The position numbers and the translations under genes are program-made. A stretch of DNA of 52,180 bases from Cloacibacillus sp. (lineage in GTDB: Bacteria > Synergistota > Synergistia > Synergistales > Synergistaceae): assembly GCF_020860125.1 (NCBI RefSeq), contig NZ_JAJBUX010000007.1, forward strand, positions 1 through 52,180. The letters run 5' to 3'. Shown piece after piece: positions 15,664 through 23,248 of the stretch (the first letter of the stretch is position 1; each line of letters opens with the position of its first letter). The notes beneath the pieces were generated by a model that saw only the letters and a list, made by a program, of their open reading frames with translations, was not told where the DNA came from and ran no database searches.

Positions 15664-16203
15664 TTGTCCAGAAAGGTGAGCTATATACCCAAAGAGGTGT
15701 TGCGGATAGAGGATATAATCTGGCTGTTTGCGGAGTATTGTCCCACTGGGCTAGCTTGCTTTTTTGGAGATGCAGATATGCCGGACATGGAAGAGATGGC
15801 GGCGATGGTACTGGCGAAGTATGCGACGGCGGAGGATATAGGCCCTGTAGATGGCGGTAAGGGAACGCCGCAGCAGCAGATCATCGTGGAGACTGGCGAG
15901 AGTGTCGTCAATGTTATTGCTTCCGTTGGTGGGCTTGACGCGATACGGCGGGTGTTCTTCCTTTATGGCGAAGAGTTCCCTCACAATGCACAGCTATTAA
16001 GAGAGATGGATTATATTGGCCGCAGCTTTCGTTATCCCTCGATCGAAGTGTTTGCCTTTAAGCATCATCTCACGGAAAAGCAGTTTTACCGCAAACGCCG
16101 GAAGGCATTACTTGAAATCTCTTGGGAGATATACCGGCGATATAAGATGTCCGAAAAGATGTCCGAAAAAGTGTCCGAAATAATGTCCGAAAAAATGGCA
16201 TAG
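15664..16203 (+). CDS. late-region regulator-like protein with tandem C-terminal repeat
   Basis: 179 residues from TTG 15664 (AGGAGCTGAGGG upstream). The C-terminal half (YPSIEVFAFKHHLTEKQFYR then KRRKALLEISWEIYRRY) resembles the DNA-binding end of ArpU/sigma-like phage late regulators, which commonly lie before the terminase. The last 18 residues are four copies of the unit MSEK. The assignment is by position and helix pattern only. Confidence 0.5.
   Translation: MSRKVSYIPKEVLRIEDIIWLFAEYCPTGLACFFGDADMPDMEEMAAMVLAKYATAEDIGPVDGGKGTPQQQIIVETGESVVNVIASVGGLDAIRRVFFLYGEEFPHNAQLLREMDYIGRSFRYPSIEVFAFKHHLTEKQFYRKRRKALLEISWEIYRRYKMSEKMSEKVSEIMSEKMA
16147..16194 (+). repeat. four tandem 12-bp units in a coding 3' end
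   Basis: Units ATGTCCGAAAAG, ATGTCCGAAAAA, GTGTCCGAAATA and ATGTCCGAAAAA run without gaps and encode MSEK/VSEI repeats at the C-terminus of the 15664 gene. Such units expand and contract by slippage in steps of four residues without breaking the frame. Confidence 0.85.
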
Positions 16204-16246
16204 ATTTATCTCAAAACGGGCGATATCATATCAGCATCGAATCAGC

Positions 16247-16280
16247 GCGTCCGCGGGAGAAATCTTGCGGACGCCTTTTT
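16247..16280 (+). terminator. intrinsic terminator after the early/middle operon
   Basis: GCGTCCGC (16247-16254) pairs with GCGGACGC (16267-16274) across a 12-nt loop and is followed by CTTTTT. This ends rightward transcription after the regulator-like gene at 15664..16203. Confidence 0.8.
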
Positions 16281-16296
16281 GTTGGGCGGTGAAGTA

Positions 16297-16470
16297 ATGG
16301 CTCGAAGAAAGTTTTATAATTCCGCGAAGCGATACCACCTATCACGGGCTGACGGGGCTGAACCGCCAGACCGCGACGGGAGATTTACGAAACACGCGGG
16401 CCGCGCGCATGACTCCCTACCCAAAAGGAGCATGATAAAAAATGGAAAAGACGAAAGAAAACAGAATTAA
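16297..16470 (+). pseudogene. remnant beginning like an HNH nuclease
   Basis: 57 codons open from ATG 16297. The first nine residues (MARRKFYNS) look like the start of phage HNH endonucleases that normally sit before the terminase; the rest does not resemble an HNH fold. A different frame (16298..16435) is open through GLTGLNRQTATGDLRNTRAA and MTPYPKGA, which looks more protein-like. I interpret this as a gene joined from two pieces by deletion. The HNH link rests on a very short match. Confidence 0.35.
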
Positions 16471-16564
16471 AAAGGAGCAGCGGCGCCTATCATCGATTTT
16501 TAAGATACGCCCGACCTTTAAAAGTCGGGCGTGTTTGCTTATAAGTAAAAGGGAGGCGGCGTAA
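16442..16564 (+). pseudogene. truncated phage gene (MEKTKENRIKKEQ start)
   Basis: ATG 16442 follows AAAAGGAGC. The first 21 residues (MEKTKENRIKKEQRRLSSIF) match the beginning of a conserved terminase-proximal phage protein of about 110-120 residues that I recall from related phages. The reading frame then runs into a GC-rich hairpin and ends after 40 codons, so some 80 residues are missing. The family itself has no firm function. Confidence 0.5.
16507..16536 (+). terminator. hairpin inside the truncated gene
   Basis: ACGCCCGAC (16507-16515) pairs with GTCGGGCGT (16524-16532), 8-nt loop, followed by GTTTGCTT. A 9-bp GC-rich stem with a short T-rich tail. It disrupts the remnant gene, and its presence in a coding position is odd. 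Confidence 0.6.
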
Positions 16565-16615
16565 GTGTCTAAGCAATACCACACCATTTATGCCGATCCT
16601 CCTTGCTGTTATTGA
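16565..16615 (+). pseudogene. 5' stub of an MT-A70-type adenine methyltransferase
   Basis: GTG 16565, preceded by GGGAGGCGG, encodes SKQYHTIYADPPCCY then TGA. The sequence YHTIYADPP is the start of MT-A70/Dam-like N6-adenine methyltransferases, whose catalytic motif reads DPPW. The gene breaks off inside that motif exactly where the hicB stop begins (16609-16611). The stub therefore marks the left junction of the hicAB insertion. Confidence 0.7.
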
Positions 16616-17016
16616 ACCCTGAGTTCCTGCTTAAGTGCTTGTTGCAGGAGCGCCGAGTAGTTGAGCTTCTGCTCTTCCGCAAGCTCCGCAAGATAGGCTG
16701 GGATCGTAAGGGTCTTTTTAACAGCTTTCTGGCTCCATGCCCGGCGAACTGGGGGCATGAAGGCAACCACGAGCTGAGTGACGGAATCATCGCTTTGATT
16801 TAACGGTATATCGCTGGGGGCAGGTATATCCTCCTTACCTTTTTCCAGAAAATAGAGACAGTCCTCCAGTGTATATTTCGCCTGGTCGATGGCCTCCTCC
16901 AGCGTATCCGCCGAAGTATAGCAATTATCCAGATCAGGGAATCTTACGTCCCACATTCCCTCCTCATCCTTAGAAAAGATGGCGGGGAAAATATAGCGGT
17001 CAGGATACTTTTTCAT
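16609..17016 (-). CDS. hicB: HicB antitoxin
   Basis: 135 residues from ATG 17016 (AAAGGAG upstream on the minus strand). The N-terminal half is a partial RNase H fold typical of HicB (IFPAIFSKDEEGMWDVRFPD, LDNCYTSADTLEEAIDQAK); the C-terminal part (KKTLTIPAYLAELAEEQKLN then SALLQQAL) is a ribbon-helix-helix DNA-binding domain. It neutralises HicA and probably represses the pair through the palindrome in its promoter. The module lies in reverse to the phage genes, inserted in a methyltransferase remnant. Confidence 0.9.
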   Translation of the reverse strand: MKKYPDRYIFPAIFSKDEEGMWDVRFPDLDNCYTSADTLEEAIDQAKYTLEDCLYFLEKGKEDIPAPSDIPLNQSDDSVTQLVVAFMPPVRRAWSQKAVKKTLTIPAYLAELAEEQKLNYSALLQQALKQELRVQ

Positions 17017-17060
17017 GTTATCAACTCCTTTATTTATCTTTTTGTCCAAAGGGGCCGGGG

Positions 17061-17267
17061 CTATTTAAGCCCCAGCGCCTTCTTTATTGCTTGATCCACT
17101 CCGATGGAGATTTTATAGGGGATTGGAAAACCTCTTTGTCCTTCTTTGGAGGCCCAGTAATGGCTTCCTTTTCCCCGGCTCTCTGTTACCGTCCAGCCAA
17201 GTTCTCTTGCTATTTTTACGAACTCGCTTTGTGTGTATCTTTTATTGGCTGGATATTCTTTTTTCAC
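17061..17267 (-). CDS. hicA: HicA toxin (mRNA interferase)
   Basis: 68 residues from GTG 17267 with AAAGGAGGCGG upstream; the longer upstream frame passes through the promoter and is not used. The dsRBD-like HicA fold is shown by EFVKIARELGWTVTESRGKG and the active-site His in GKGSHYWAS, ending in VDQAIKKALGL. It would cleave mRNA when free of HicB, stabilising the prophage or limiting infection. hicA precedes hicB with a 44-bp gap. Confidence 0.9.
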   Translation of the reverse strand: MKKEYPANKRYTQSEFVKIARELGWTVTESRGKGSHYWASKEGQRGFPIPYKISIGVDQAIKKALGLK

Positions 17268-17295
17268 TGTTGAGCCGCCTCCTTTCGATGAATTA

Positions 17296-17323
17296 ATTAT
17301 AGCACAAATATGACACGTGTCAA
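17296..17323 (-). promoter_or_regulatory. hicAB promoter with palindromic operator
   Basis: On the minus strand TTGACA (17323-17318) and TATAAT (17301-17296) are both perfect consensus, 16 bp apart. The perfect palindrome TGACACGTGTCA (17311-17322) overlaps the -35 and is the likely HicB operator for autorepression. A second palindrome ATACGTAT (17324-17331) is next to it. Confidence 0.85.
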
Positions 17324-17374
17324 TACGTATCGATAAATAATTTAGCACAATTTTCCCAGACAGGAGGGATGAGA

Positions 17375-18013
17375 ATGCGAAAGACTGTACCTATCAGGAC
17401 ACAGCCGGAAATACAAAGTTTCCTCAAGCGGCTGAGAGAATGGAATCAAAACTACTACATGGGCGCCCTGATCGGTATTCAGTGGGGGATTCGCTGCTCC
17501 GACATTCTTGCCCTCACCGTTGACGACGTACTCGCAGGAACGGGTAAGCGGGTACAGATCATTGACCGAATAGAGATCAAAGAGATCAAGACAGGCCATG
17601 AGCGTACCATCCTGATAACCGACGACATGAAAGACGAGTTGTACATGCACATAAAGGGTATGGGCAAGAATGTGGATAGGAATTGCCCCCTTGTCCTGTC
17701 GCGCAATAGAAATGAGTTTGGAGAGTGCAAGCCGATATCACGACAAAGGCTTTGGGCCGTACTTAAACAGGTTGCGGACGAGCTGGGGATAAAAGGCCCT
17801 ATTGGCATGCACAGCCTCAGAAAGACCTGGGCTTTCCAAGTATGGCAGAAGGGCGTGCGAATAGATGTTATACAGAAAGAGTTTGGGCATGCCTCGGTTG
17901 CAACCACTCATAGATACGCATGTATACCAGATGAGAGCAGGGACGCGCTCTATGAAAAAATAAACTTTGCCCGCACATCAAGGTGGAAGAGCACCTCAAA
18001 CCGAAATGGGTAA
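17375..18013 (+). CDS. small tyrosine recombinase, catalytic domain only
   Basis: 212 residues from ATG 17375 (AGGAGG 7 bases upstream; ATG 17369 abuts the site). Catalytic residues of the phage integrase family are present: Arg in GIRCSDILAL, His-x-x-Arg in HSLRKTWAF, His in EFGHASVATTHRYACI and the nucleophile Tyr in that motif. The N-terminal arm-binding and core-binding domains of full integrases are missing. Small recombinases of this kind often lie before the terminase and are not necessarily the lysogeny integrase. Confidence 0.82.
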   Translation: MRKTVPIRTQPEIQSFLKRLREWNQNYYMGALIGIQWGIRCSDILALTVDDVLAGTGKRVQIIDRIEIKEIKTGHERTILITDDMKDELYMHIKGMGKNVDRNCPLVLSRNRNEFGECKPISRQRLWAVLKQVADELGIKGPIGMHSLRKTWAFQVWQKGVRIDVIQKEFGHASVATTHRYACIPDESRDALYEKINFARTSRWKSTSNRNG

Positions 18014-18356
18014 GGCGCGATTTTTGCGGAAAAGTCCAAAAGTCGAAAGTTTTGAGCGCTTCGACATCTTTTTGAACCATCGTTTTTCAAAAAGCCCGAC
18101 TGGCACAAGGTTTCTGACGCACTGTTGAACGAGACACAATGCTAGTTATGTCTTGTTCATTTAAGGGTAGGGCAGAGGGGCAGAAAATCCGCTGATAGAG
18201 CGCATTTATGGGGTGACATGGGTCCTCCCGGCAGGGGGGCCCCGAAAGCGGGTCAGCGAGCCGCGGCTTTTATGTAGTTTTGTTCAGGAATTACCCCATT
18301 TCGGTTTATTTTATCTTGATATACATACACGTAGTATTCAAAAAAGGAGGGCGAAA
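18014..18356. other. gene-free packaging-site region
   Basis: About 340 bp without a gene. It holds the cos-like site (18219-18275), a hairpin CTTTTTGAA/TTCAAAAAG (18068-18094) and an imperfect 11-bp inverted repeat TGAACGAGACA/TGTCTTGTTCA (18126-18159). A 13-bp inverted pair (CCGAAATGGGTAA at about 18001, TTACCCCATTTCGG at about 18291) flanks the region. The repeats may be terminase-binding sites. No ORF with a ribosome site is seen. Confidence 0.6.
18219..18275 (+). other. lambda-like cos site (cosQ and cosN-like)
   Basis: GGGTCCTCCCGGC (from 18220) parallels the lambda cosQ element GGGTCCTTTCCGG. About 18 bp later, CGGGTCAGCGAGCCGCGG (from 18249) followed by CTTTTATG parallels lambda cosN (GGGCGGCGACCTCGCGG and TTTTCGCTATTTATG), with GCGG/CCGC dyad arms. 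Order cosQ-cosN-small terminase gene is the same as in lambda, and the genes downstream are of the lambda Nu1/GpA type. Nicking positions cannot be read from the sequence. Confidence 0.72.
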
Positions 18357-18914
18357 ATGGACATATCTGATATCAAGTTGACAACAAAAGAAATTGCCGA
18401 CCTTTTTCGCCTGACAGAGACGCGCGTTCAGCAGCTGGCAAAGAAAAAGATCATCCCGAAATTGGGACGAGGCGAATTTGAATTAAAACCTGCGGCTCAA
18501 TCATATATACAGTATCTGCAGGGGCAGATCACAGGCGCGGTTATCGCCGATACCTCCGAGTTGGAGATGCGCAAGCTGGCGGCGGAGGCACAGGAGCGCG
18601 AGGCAAAGGCCAAGATGGCGCAGCTAAACCTATCGGTCATGCAGGGTGATCTTCACGAGTCACGGGTCGTTGAGCAATTCATGACGGACGTAATCATCGC
18701 ATGCCGTCAAAGAATGCTGGCAATCCCGTCACGAGCGACGGGGCTGCTCGTAGGTAAAAAAGACCAGACGGAGATCGCGTCAATACTGCGCGAATTGCTT
18801 CAGGAGGCATTGGAATCGCTAGCTGACCTGGACCCGGCTAAATTGACGGAACTGAACGAAAAATACGTGCCTCCGAGGAGCGAAGAAAATGCACTACCCT
18901 CGGAAGAGCGCTGA
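18357..18914 (+). CDS. terminase small subunit (lambda Nu1-like)
   Basis: 185 residues from ATG 18357 after AAAGGAGGG. The N-terminal winged helix (LTTKEIADLFRLTETRVQQL) would bind the cos region just upstream, as Nu1 binds cosB. A long helical segment (ADTSELEMRKLAAEAQERE) and a C-terminal part that contacts the large subunit follow. Length is close to Nu1 (about 180). It overlaps the large-subunit gene by 26 bp. Confidence 0.85.
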   Translation: MDISDIKLTTKEIADLFRLTETRVQQLAKKKIIPKLGRGEFELKPAAQSYIQYLQGQITGAVIADTSELEMRKLAAEAQEREAKAKMAQLNLSVMQGDLHESRVVEQFMTDVIIACRQRMLAIPSRATGLLVGKKDQTEIASILRELLQEALESLADLDPAKLTELNEKYVPPRSEENALPSEER

Positions 18915-20787
18915 CCTTTTTCGGCGGATATTATGCGCTTTCCGCCCTCCTCCGGATATTAGTGTCTCTGAATGGGCCGAAACATATAGATATATACCGG
19001 AGGGAGCGGCGGAACCGGGACGTTGGCGCAACTCGCGAACGCCTCACCTGGTGGGAATAATGGACGCATTAAGCGACAGCTCCGTATCCACCGTCGTAGC
19101 GATGCTTGCCAGTCAGACGGGGAAATCGGAGTTCCTGCTAAACACAATCGGACGTTATGCGCATGTCTCACCGGCCCTGATTCTGATGCTCAGACCGACA
19201 CAGGATGACGCACGTACCTTTTCCAAAGAACGCATCGCGCCGATGATAAGCGCGACGCCTGAGCTAAAAGATAGATTCGGCTCGCCGAAAACGCGCGATG
19301 GCGATAATACGATCCTAAACAAAAAATTCCCCGGCGGCTTTCTGTCCATAGTTGGCTCTAACGCTCCGTCTGGGTTGGCATCGAGGCCGATAAAACTGCT
19401 GCTTGCGGACGAGGTTGACCGCTACGAGGCAAGCGCCGGGACCGAAGGAGACCCGATATCACTGGCAGAAAAGCGCCTGACGACCTTTTGGGATCGTAAG
19501 ATGGCTCTTGTTTCCTCGCCTGGTGACGCAGAGACAAGCCGGATAGAACCGGCGTATAAGACAACCACGATGGAACGCTGGAATCTGCCATGCCCGAAGT
19601 GTGGAGAATATCAGCCGCTTGAATGGTCTGGGCTGATTTATAAAGATCTGTCCGCGCCTGTTTACCGTTGCCGCGTATGTGGGGAGACCAGCGAAGAATA
19701 CGAATGGAAAGGTGGTACGGGCCGCTGGATTGCAGAATTTCCGGAGCGTAAAGACAGAGGCTTCCATGCGAGCTCGCTTATCTCTTTTTTTATTGACTGG
19801 CCGGAGTTGGTAAAAGAATGGCTCTTCGCCAGTTCGGAATCGAAAAAGGGCAATAACGAACCTCTTAAGGTTTTCATCAACACCAGGCTTGGTGAGACGT
19901 GGACCCAGCCAGGGCAGCAGGTCGAAGAAGATGAGGTCACCAAACGAAAGGAACCTTATGTATATCGCAAGCCGGACGGCAGTTATATCCCCTGTGAAGT
20001 GCCGGACGGAGTGTTATTGCTGACGGCTGGTGTAGACGTACAGGATAACCGCTTTGAGGTGGAGGTCGTTGGATGGGGGCCGGAATGGGAATCATGGGGA
20101 ATCGAGTACCGGGTGATCATGGGCAATCCCAGCACACAAGAGGCATGGGACGCTCTGGATGAATACCTGCTCCGCAGATGGCGTTATGGCGACGGTACGG
20201 AGTTAGGCATCGCCGGGGCGGCTATCGACTCGGGCGACGGTGGCCACACTTCGGACGTATATCGTTTTACAAAACCGCGTGAGTCCCGGCACATTTTCGC
20301 CATAAAAGGACAGGGTGGCGTCGGCGTGCCGATGGTGGCCAGAGCCACGCAGAACACCCGCAACCGCGCGACCCTGTTCGTCTTAGGCGTTGATGAGATA
20401 AAGGGAAAGATACTCTCCGACCTGAAAAGAACGGAGCCCGGCGCGGGGTACTGTCATTTCCCACTTTCGGCAGACCTCGACGACGCCCACAGGCGGGGGT
20501 ATACGGATACCTATTTTAAGGGGCTCGTTTCGGAGCGTCGGGTTTTCAAATACAACAAAGGCTACAAGAAATACGAGTGGATAAAAGAGTCGGGCGTACG
20601 CAACGAACCGATTGACTGCCGCGCCTATGCGCGCGGTATAGTCGCAATCATCAACCCTAACTTCTATCGTCTGCAAAAATTACGTGAAAAACAGCGCGGC
20701 ATGAGGGGCGCTAATGCTCCCATAACGGTCGCGCCAGTGGCAAAACGTAAGAAAAAGAGCCGTGGAAGCAAGGGAATATCCATCTAA
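18889..20787 (+). CDS. terminase large subunit (GpA family)
   Basis: 632 residues of the lambda gpA/Terminase_GpA family. N-terminal ATPase: the adenine-binding region WAETYRYIPEGAAEPGRW, a P-loop-like MLASQTGKSEFLLN and Walker B-like KLLLADEVDRYEA. A zinc knuckle (CPKCGEYQPLEW and CRVCGE) lies near residue 230. The C-terminal nuclease half includes TAGVDVQDNRFEVEVVGWGP and AAIDSGDGGH. It cuts at cos and pumps DNA into the prohead. Confidence 0.92.
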   Translation: MHYPRKSADLFRRILCAFRPPPDISVSEWAETYRYIPEGAAEPGRWRNSRTPHLVGIMDALSDSSVSTVVAMLASQTGKSEFLLNTIGRYAHVSPALILMLRPTQDDARTFSKERIAPMISATPELKDRFGSPKTRDGDNTILNKKFPGGFLSIVGSNAPSGLASRPIKLLLADEVDRYEASAGTEGDPISLAEKRLTTFWDRKMALVSSPGDAETSRIEPAYKTTTMERWNLPCPKCGEYQPLEWSGLIYKDLSAPVYRCRVCGETSEEYEWKGGTGRWIAEFPERKDRGFHASSLISFFIDWPELVKEWLFASSESKKGNNEPLKVFINTRLGETWTQPGQQVEEDEVTKRKEPYVYRKPDGSYIPCEVPDGVLLLTAGVDVQDNRFEVEVVGWGPEWESWGIEYRVIMGNPSTQEAWDALDEYLLRRWRYGDGTELGIAGAAIDSGDGGHTSDVYRFTKPRESRHIFAIKGQGGVGVPMVARATQNTRNRATLFVLGVDEIKGKILSDLKRTEPGAGYCHFPLSADLDDAHRRGYTDTYFKGLVSERRVFKYNKGYKKYEWIKESGVRNEPIDCRAYARGIVAIINPNFYRLQKLREKQRGMRGANAPITVAPVAKRKKKSRGSKGISI

Positions 20788-20799
20788 GGAGGGTGAATT

Positions 20800-21024
20800 A
20801 TGGCGCTGACACAGGCCAGACGGCAATACATAATACAGCGGCTTAACCTCTATCTTGATGCCGAAGAGATGGTTCTCAAGGGGCAGTCATACAGGATCGG
20901 CTCGCGGTCGGTGACAAGGGCCGACCTGCCCGCGATACAGGCAAAAATTAAAGAGTTGGAAAGCGAGCTGGACAATGACGGACGTAAAAAACGCACGGTG
21001 CGGATAGTTCCGAGGGATATCTAA
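20800..21024 (+). CDS. gpW-type head-tail joining protein
   Basis: 74 residues from ATG 20800 (AAGGAGGGTG upstream). The size, the helix-rich fold (LDAEEMVLKGQSYRIGSRSV, then ADLPAIQAKIKELESEL) and position between terminase and portal identify the lambda gpW family, which plugs the portal after packaging. Confidence 0.85.
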   Translation: MALTQARRQYIIQRLNLYLDAEEMVLKGQSYRIGSRSVTRADLPAIQAKIKELESELDNDGRKKRTVRIVPRDI

Positions 21025-22601
21025 TGTGTCCGGCTGAAAAACGGGAAACAAAAACGAAGTTGGATAAGGTGTTCGGCAGACCATATTCGCGCGGCAAATA
21101 CCACATCCTTAACAGCGGTTATTCGCATCACGGGGCCAATATGGTGAAAAAAAGCCTCATCGGCTGGGACTCGACCAGCTTAGGGCCGAAATCTGATATT
21201 GACGACAATATAAATCGGCTGCGGCAGCGTTCACGTGACCTTTATATGGGCGGGGCGCTTGTTGCCACCGGCGCGATTAAGACCATACGAACCAATGTGA
21301 TTGGCGCTGGGCTGAAAGTTAAGCCAGCAATACACGCCAACGTCCTTGGCCTTTCCGACGAAGAGGCGGAGGAATGGCAGCGCCGGGCGCAGCAGGAATT
21401 TAATCTTTGGGCCGGTTCCAAAAACAGCGACGCCGCAAGACGCAATAATTTTGCGGAGCTCCAGCAGCTTGCATTCATCAGTTGGTTGGTCAGCGGTGAT
21501 GTTTTTGTCGTCCCTAAATTCAAAAAACGTATAGATACTCCCTATGAGACATGTGTGCTGCTGGTCGATGCTGACCGGGTCTGCAACCCTCAGATGTCAG
21601 ATGTCGGAGACCGTACGATCATCGAGGGGCTTGAATTTTCGGACGATGGAGAGGTGGTTGCCTTTCATATCTGCAATCAGCATCCCTATGATTCAGTAAA
21701 TAGTAAAATCCCTCGGAAATGGACGCGCGTCGAAGCATATGGAAAAAAGACGGGCCGTCCCAACGTTCTGCACATAATGGAGATGGAGCGGACGGGGCAG
21801 GCTCGCGGGGTGCCGATGTTGGCCCCAATAATCGAGGCGGCGAAGCAGCTGGGCCGGTATACGGAGGCTGAACTTGTCGCGGCGGTCGTGGCGGGAATGT
21901 TTACCGTTTTTCTCTCGACCGAAACACCTAACGAGCCGCTTGGACAGAGTGCCGTACCCGATGAAGAGCTGATAGATGAGGACGACGAGAATACAGTTGA
22001 GCTTGGGAATGGTGCAGTCGTAGATCTCGGTCCCAACGGAAAGGCGCAGACTGTGAATCCCGGACGCCCTTACGCGGGATTCAATGATTTTGTCGTCGCC
22101 GTCTGCCGCCAGATCGGCGCTGCTCTTGAGCTCCCTTACGAGGTGTTGACGAAACAGTTCACCTCCAGCTACAGCGCTTCACGCGGTGCTCTGATTGAGG
22201 CGTGGAAAATGTACAAAATGCGCCGTAGTTGGTTCATAAGTGATTTCTGCCAGCCAATATACGAAGAGGTGATCTCCGAGGCGATAGCTTTGGGGCGGAT
22301 AGAGGCACCTGGTTTCTGGTCTGACCCGCTTATACGCTCAGCATGGCTTAACGCGGAGTGGTACGGTCCGACTCAAGGACAGTTGGACCCGTTAAAAGAG
22401 GTCAATGCGGCGGCCAAACGAGTAGAAGAGGGCTTTTCGACAGGCGCGCGTGAAACCTCAGAACTCACTGGCGGCGAGTTTGAAGCCAATGTCGAGCAGA
22501 TAAAACGTGAAAACCGGCTCAAGGAAATAGCTGGAATGAAGAAAAACGGAGGTGGAGACAGTGCGGTTTTGGGAGATGAACAAGACCCGGATAAAGAATG
22601 A
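21024..22601 (+). CDS. portal protein (lambda gpB family)
   Basis: 525 residues of the lambda-type portal family. Recognisable segments are RQRSRDLYMGGALVATGAIK, WLVSGDVFVVP, and PYEVLTKQFTSSYSASRGAL before WKMYKMRR. It forms the dodecameric ring for DNA entry and tail docking. Its ATG overlaps the gpW stop (TAATG), and its end overlaps the protease gene by 41 bp. Confidence 0.92.
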   Translation: MCPAEKRETKTKLDKVFGRPYSRGKYHILNSGYSHHGANMVKKSLIGWDSTSLGPKSDIDDNINRLRQRSRDLYMGGALVATGAIKTIRTNVIGAGLKVKPAIHANVLGLSDEEAEEWQRRAQQEFNLWAGSKNSDAARRNNFAELQQLAFISWLVSGDVFVVPKFKKRIDTPYETCVLLVDADRVCNPQMSDVGDRTIIEGLEFSDDGEVVAFHICNQHPYDSVNSKIPRKWTRVEAYGKKTGRPNVLHIMEMERTGQARGVPMLAPIIEAAKQLGRYTEAELVAAVVAGMFTVFLSTETPNEPLGQSAVPDEELIDEDDENTVELGNGAVVDLGPNGKAQTVNPGRPYAGFNDFVVAVCRQIGAALELPYEVLTKQFTSSYSASRGALIEAWKMYKMRRSWFISDFCQPIYEEVISEAIALGRIEAPGFWSDPLIRSAWLNAEWYGPTQGQLDPLKEVNAAAKRVEEGFSTGARETSELTGGEFEANVEQIKRENRLKEIAGMKKNGGGDSAVLGDEQDPDKE

Positions 22602-23112
22602 AGCTGGAGAATCAGAGGAAATCGGCGAGATATTAGTCTATGGGCCGATCTCCGAAGATTCGTGGTGGGGCGACGAAGTAACGCCGAAGGAATTTCGCGA
22701 TGATCTGAAAACGCTGGGCGACGTAAAGAATATACAGGTTCGCATAAACAGCTACGGCGGGCACGTTTCGGCAGGAACGGCCATATATTCGCTTCTTAAG
22801 CAGCATCCCGCGAATGTGACGGCCTTCGTTGACGGGTTCGCTCTTTCGGCGGCTTCCGTAATAGCGATGGCGGGGGATAAGATCGTCATGCCCGGCAACG
22901 CGATGATGATGATTCATAATCCTTCGTCGGTGGCGGTGGGCGATTCTCACGAGATGCGAAAGGTGGCGGACATACTCGATAAAATCCGCGAAGCTATGCT
23001 CTCCGCCTATATGCAAAAGACCGGGCTCGCGAAAGACGAATTGATAAACCTCCTTGATGAAGAGACATGGATGACCGCGGATGAAGCAAAAGAAAGGGGG
23101 TTTTGCAGATGA
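22561..23112 (+). CDS. ClpP/S49-like prohead protease (lambda gpC-type), truncated by frame
   Basis: 183 residues from GTG 22561 (GGAGGTGG upstream). A ClpP-like fold with NSYGGHVSAGTAIYSLLKQH, the nucleophile region FALSAASVIAMAGDKIVMPG (Ser) and MMMIHNPSSVAVGD (His). Relatives continue from KERGFADEV into a scaffolding domain. Here the frame ends at GFCR right after the run GGGGGTTTT (23096-23104), while the +1 frame goes on with FADEVIEPLVAV. The protease and scaffold ORFs are therefore probably one gene split by an indel, or joined by frameshifting. Confidence 0.85.
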   Translation: MRFWEMNKTRIKNEAGESEEIGEILVYGPISEDSWWGDEVTPKEFRDDLKTLGDVKNIQVRINSYGGHVSAGTAIYSLLKQHPANVTAFVDGFALSAASVIAMAGDKIVMPGNAMMMIHNPSSVAVGDSHEMRKVADILDKIREAMLSAYMQKTGLAKDELINLLDEETWMTADEAKERGFCR

Positions 23113-23248
23113 GGTGATAGAACCGCTTGTGGCAGTTGCCGCAGTAAAACCGGGAAATATATCTATCAATGGGCAGCAATTTGACCTATCCGGGTATAAG
23201 AGAGCCCCGAAAGGGTTACTGGAAAAGATAGAAAGAGAGGTAAAAAGC

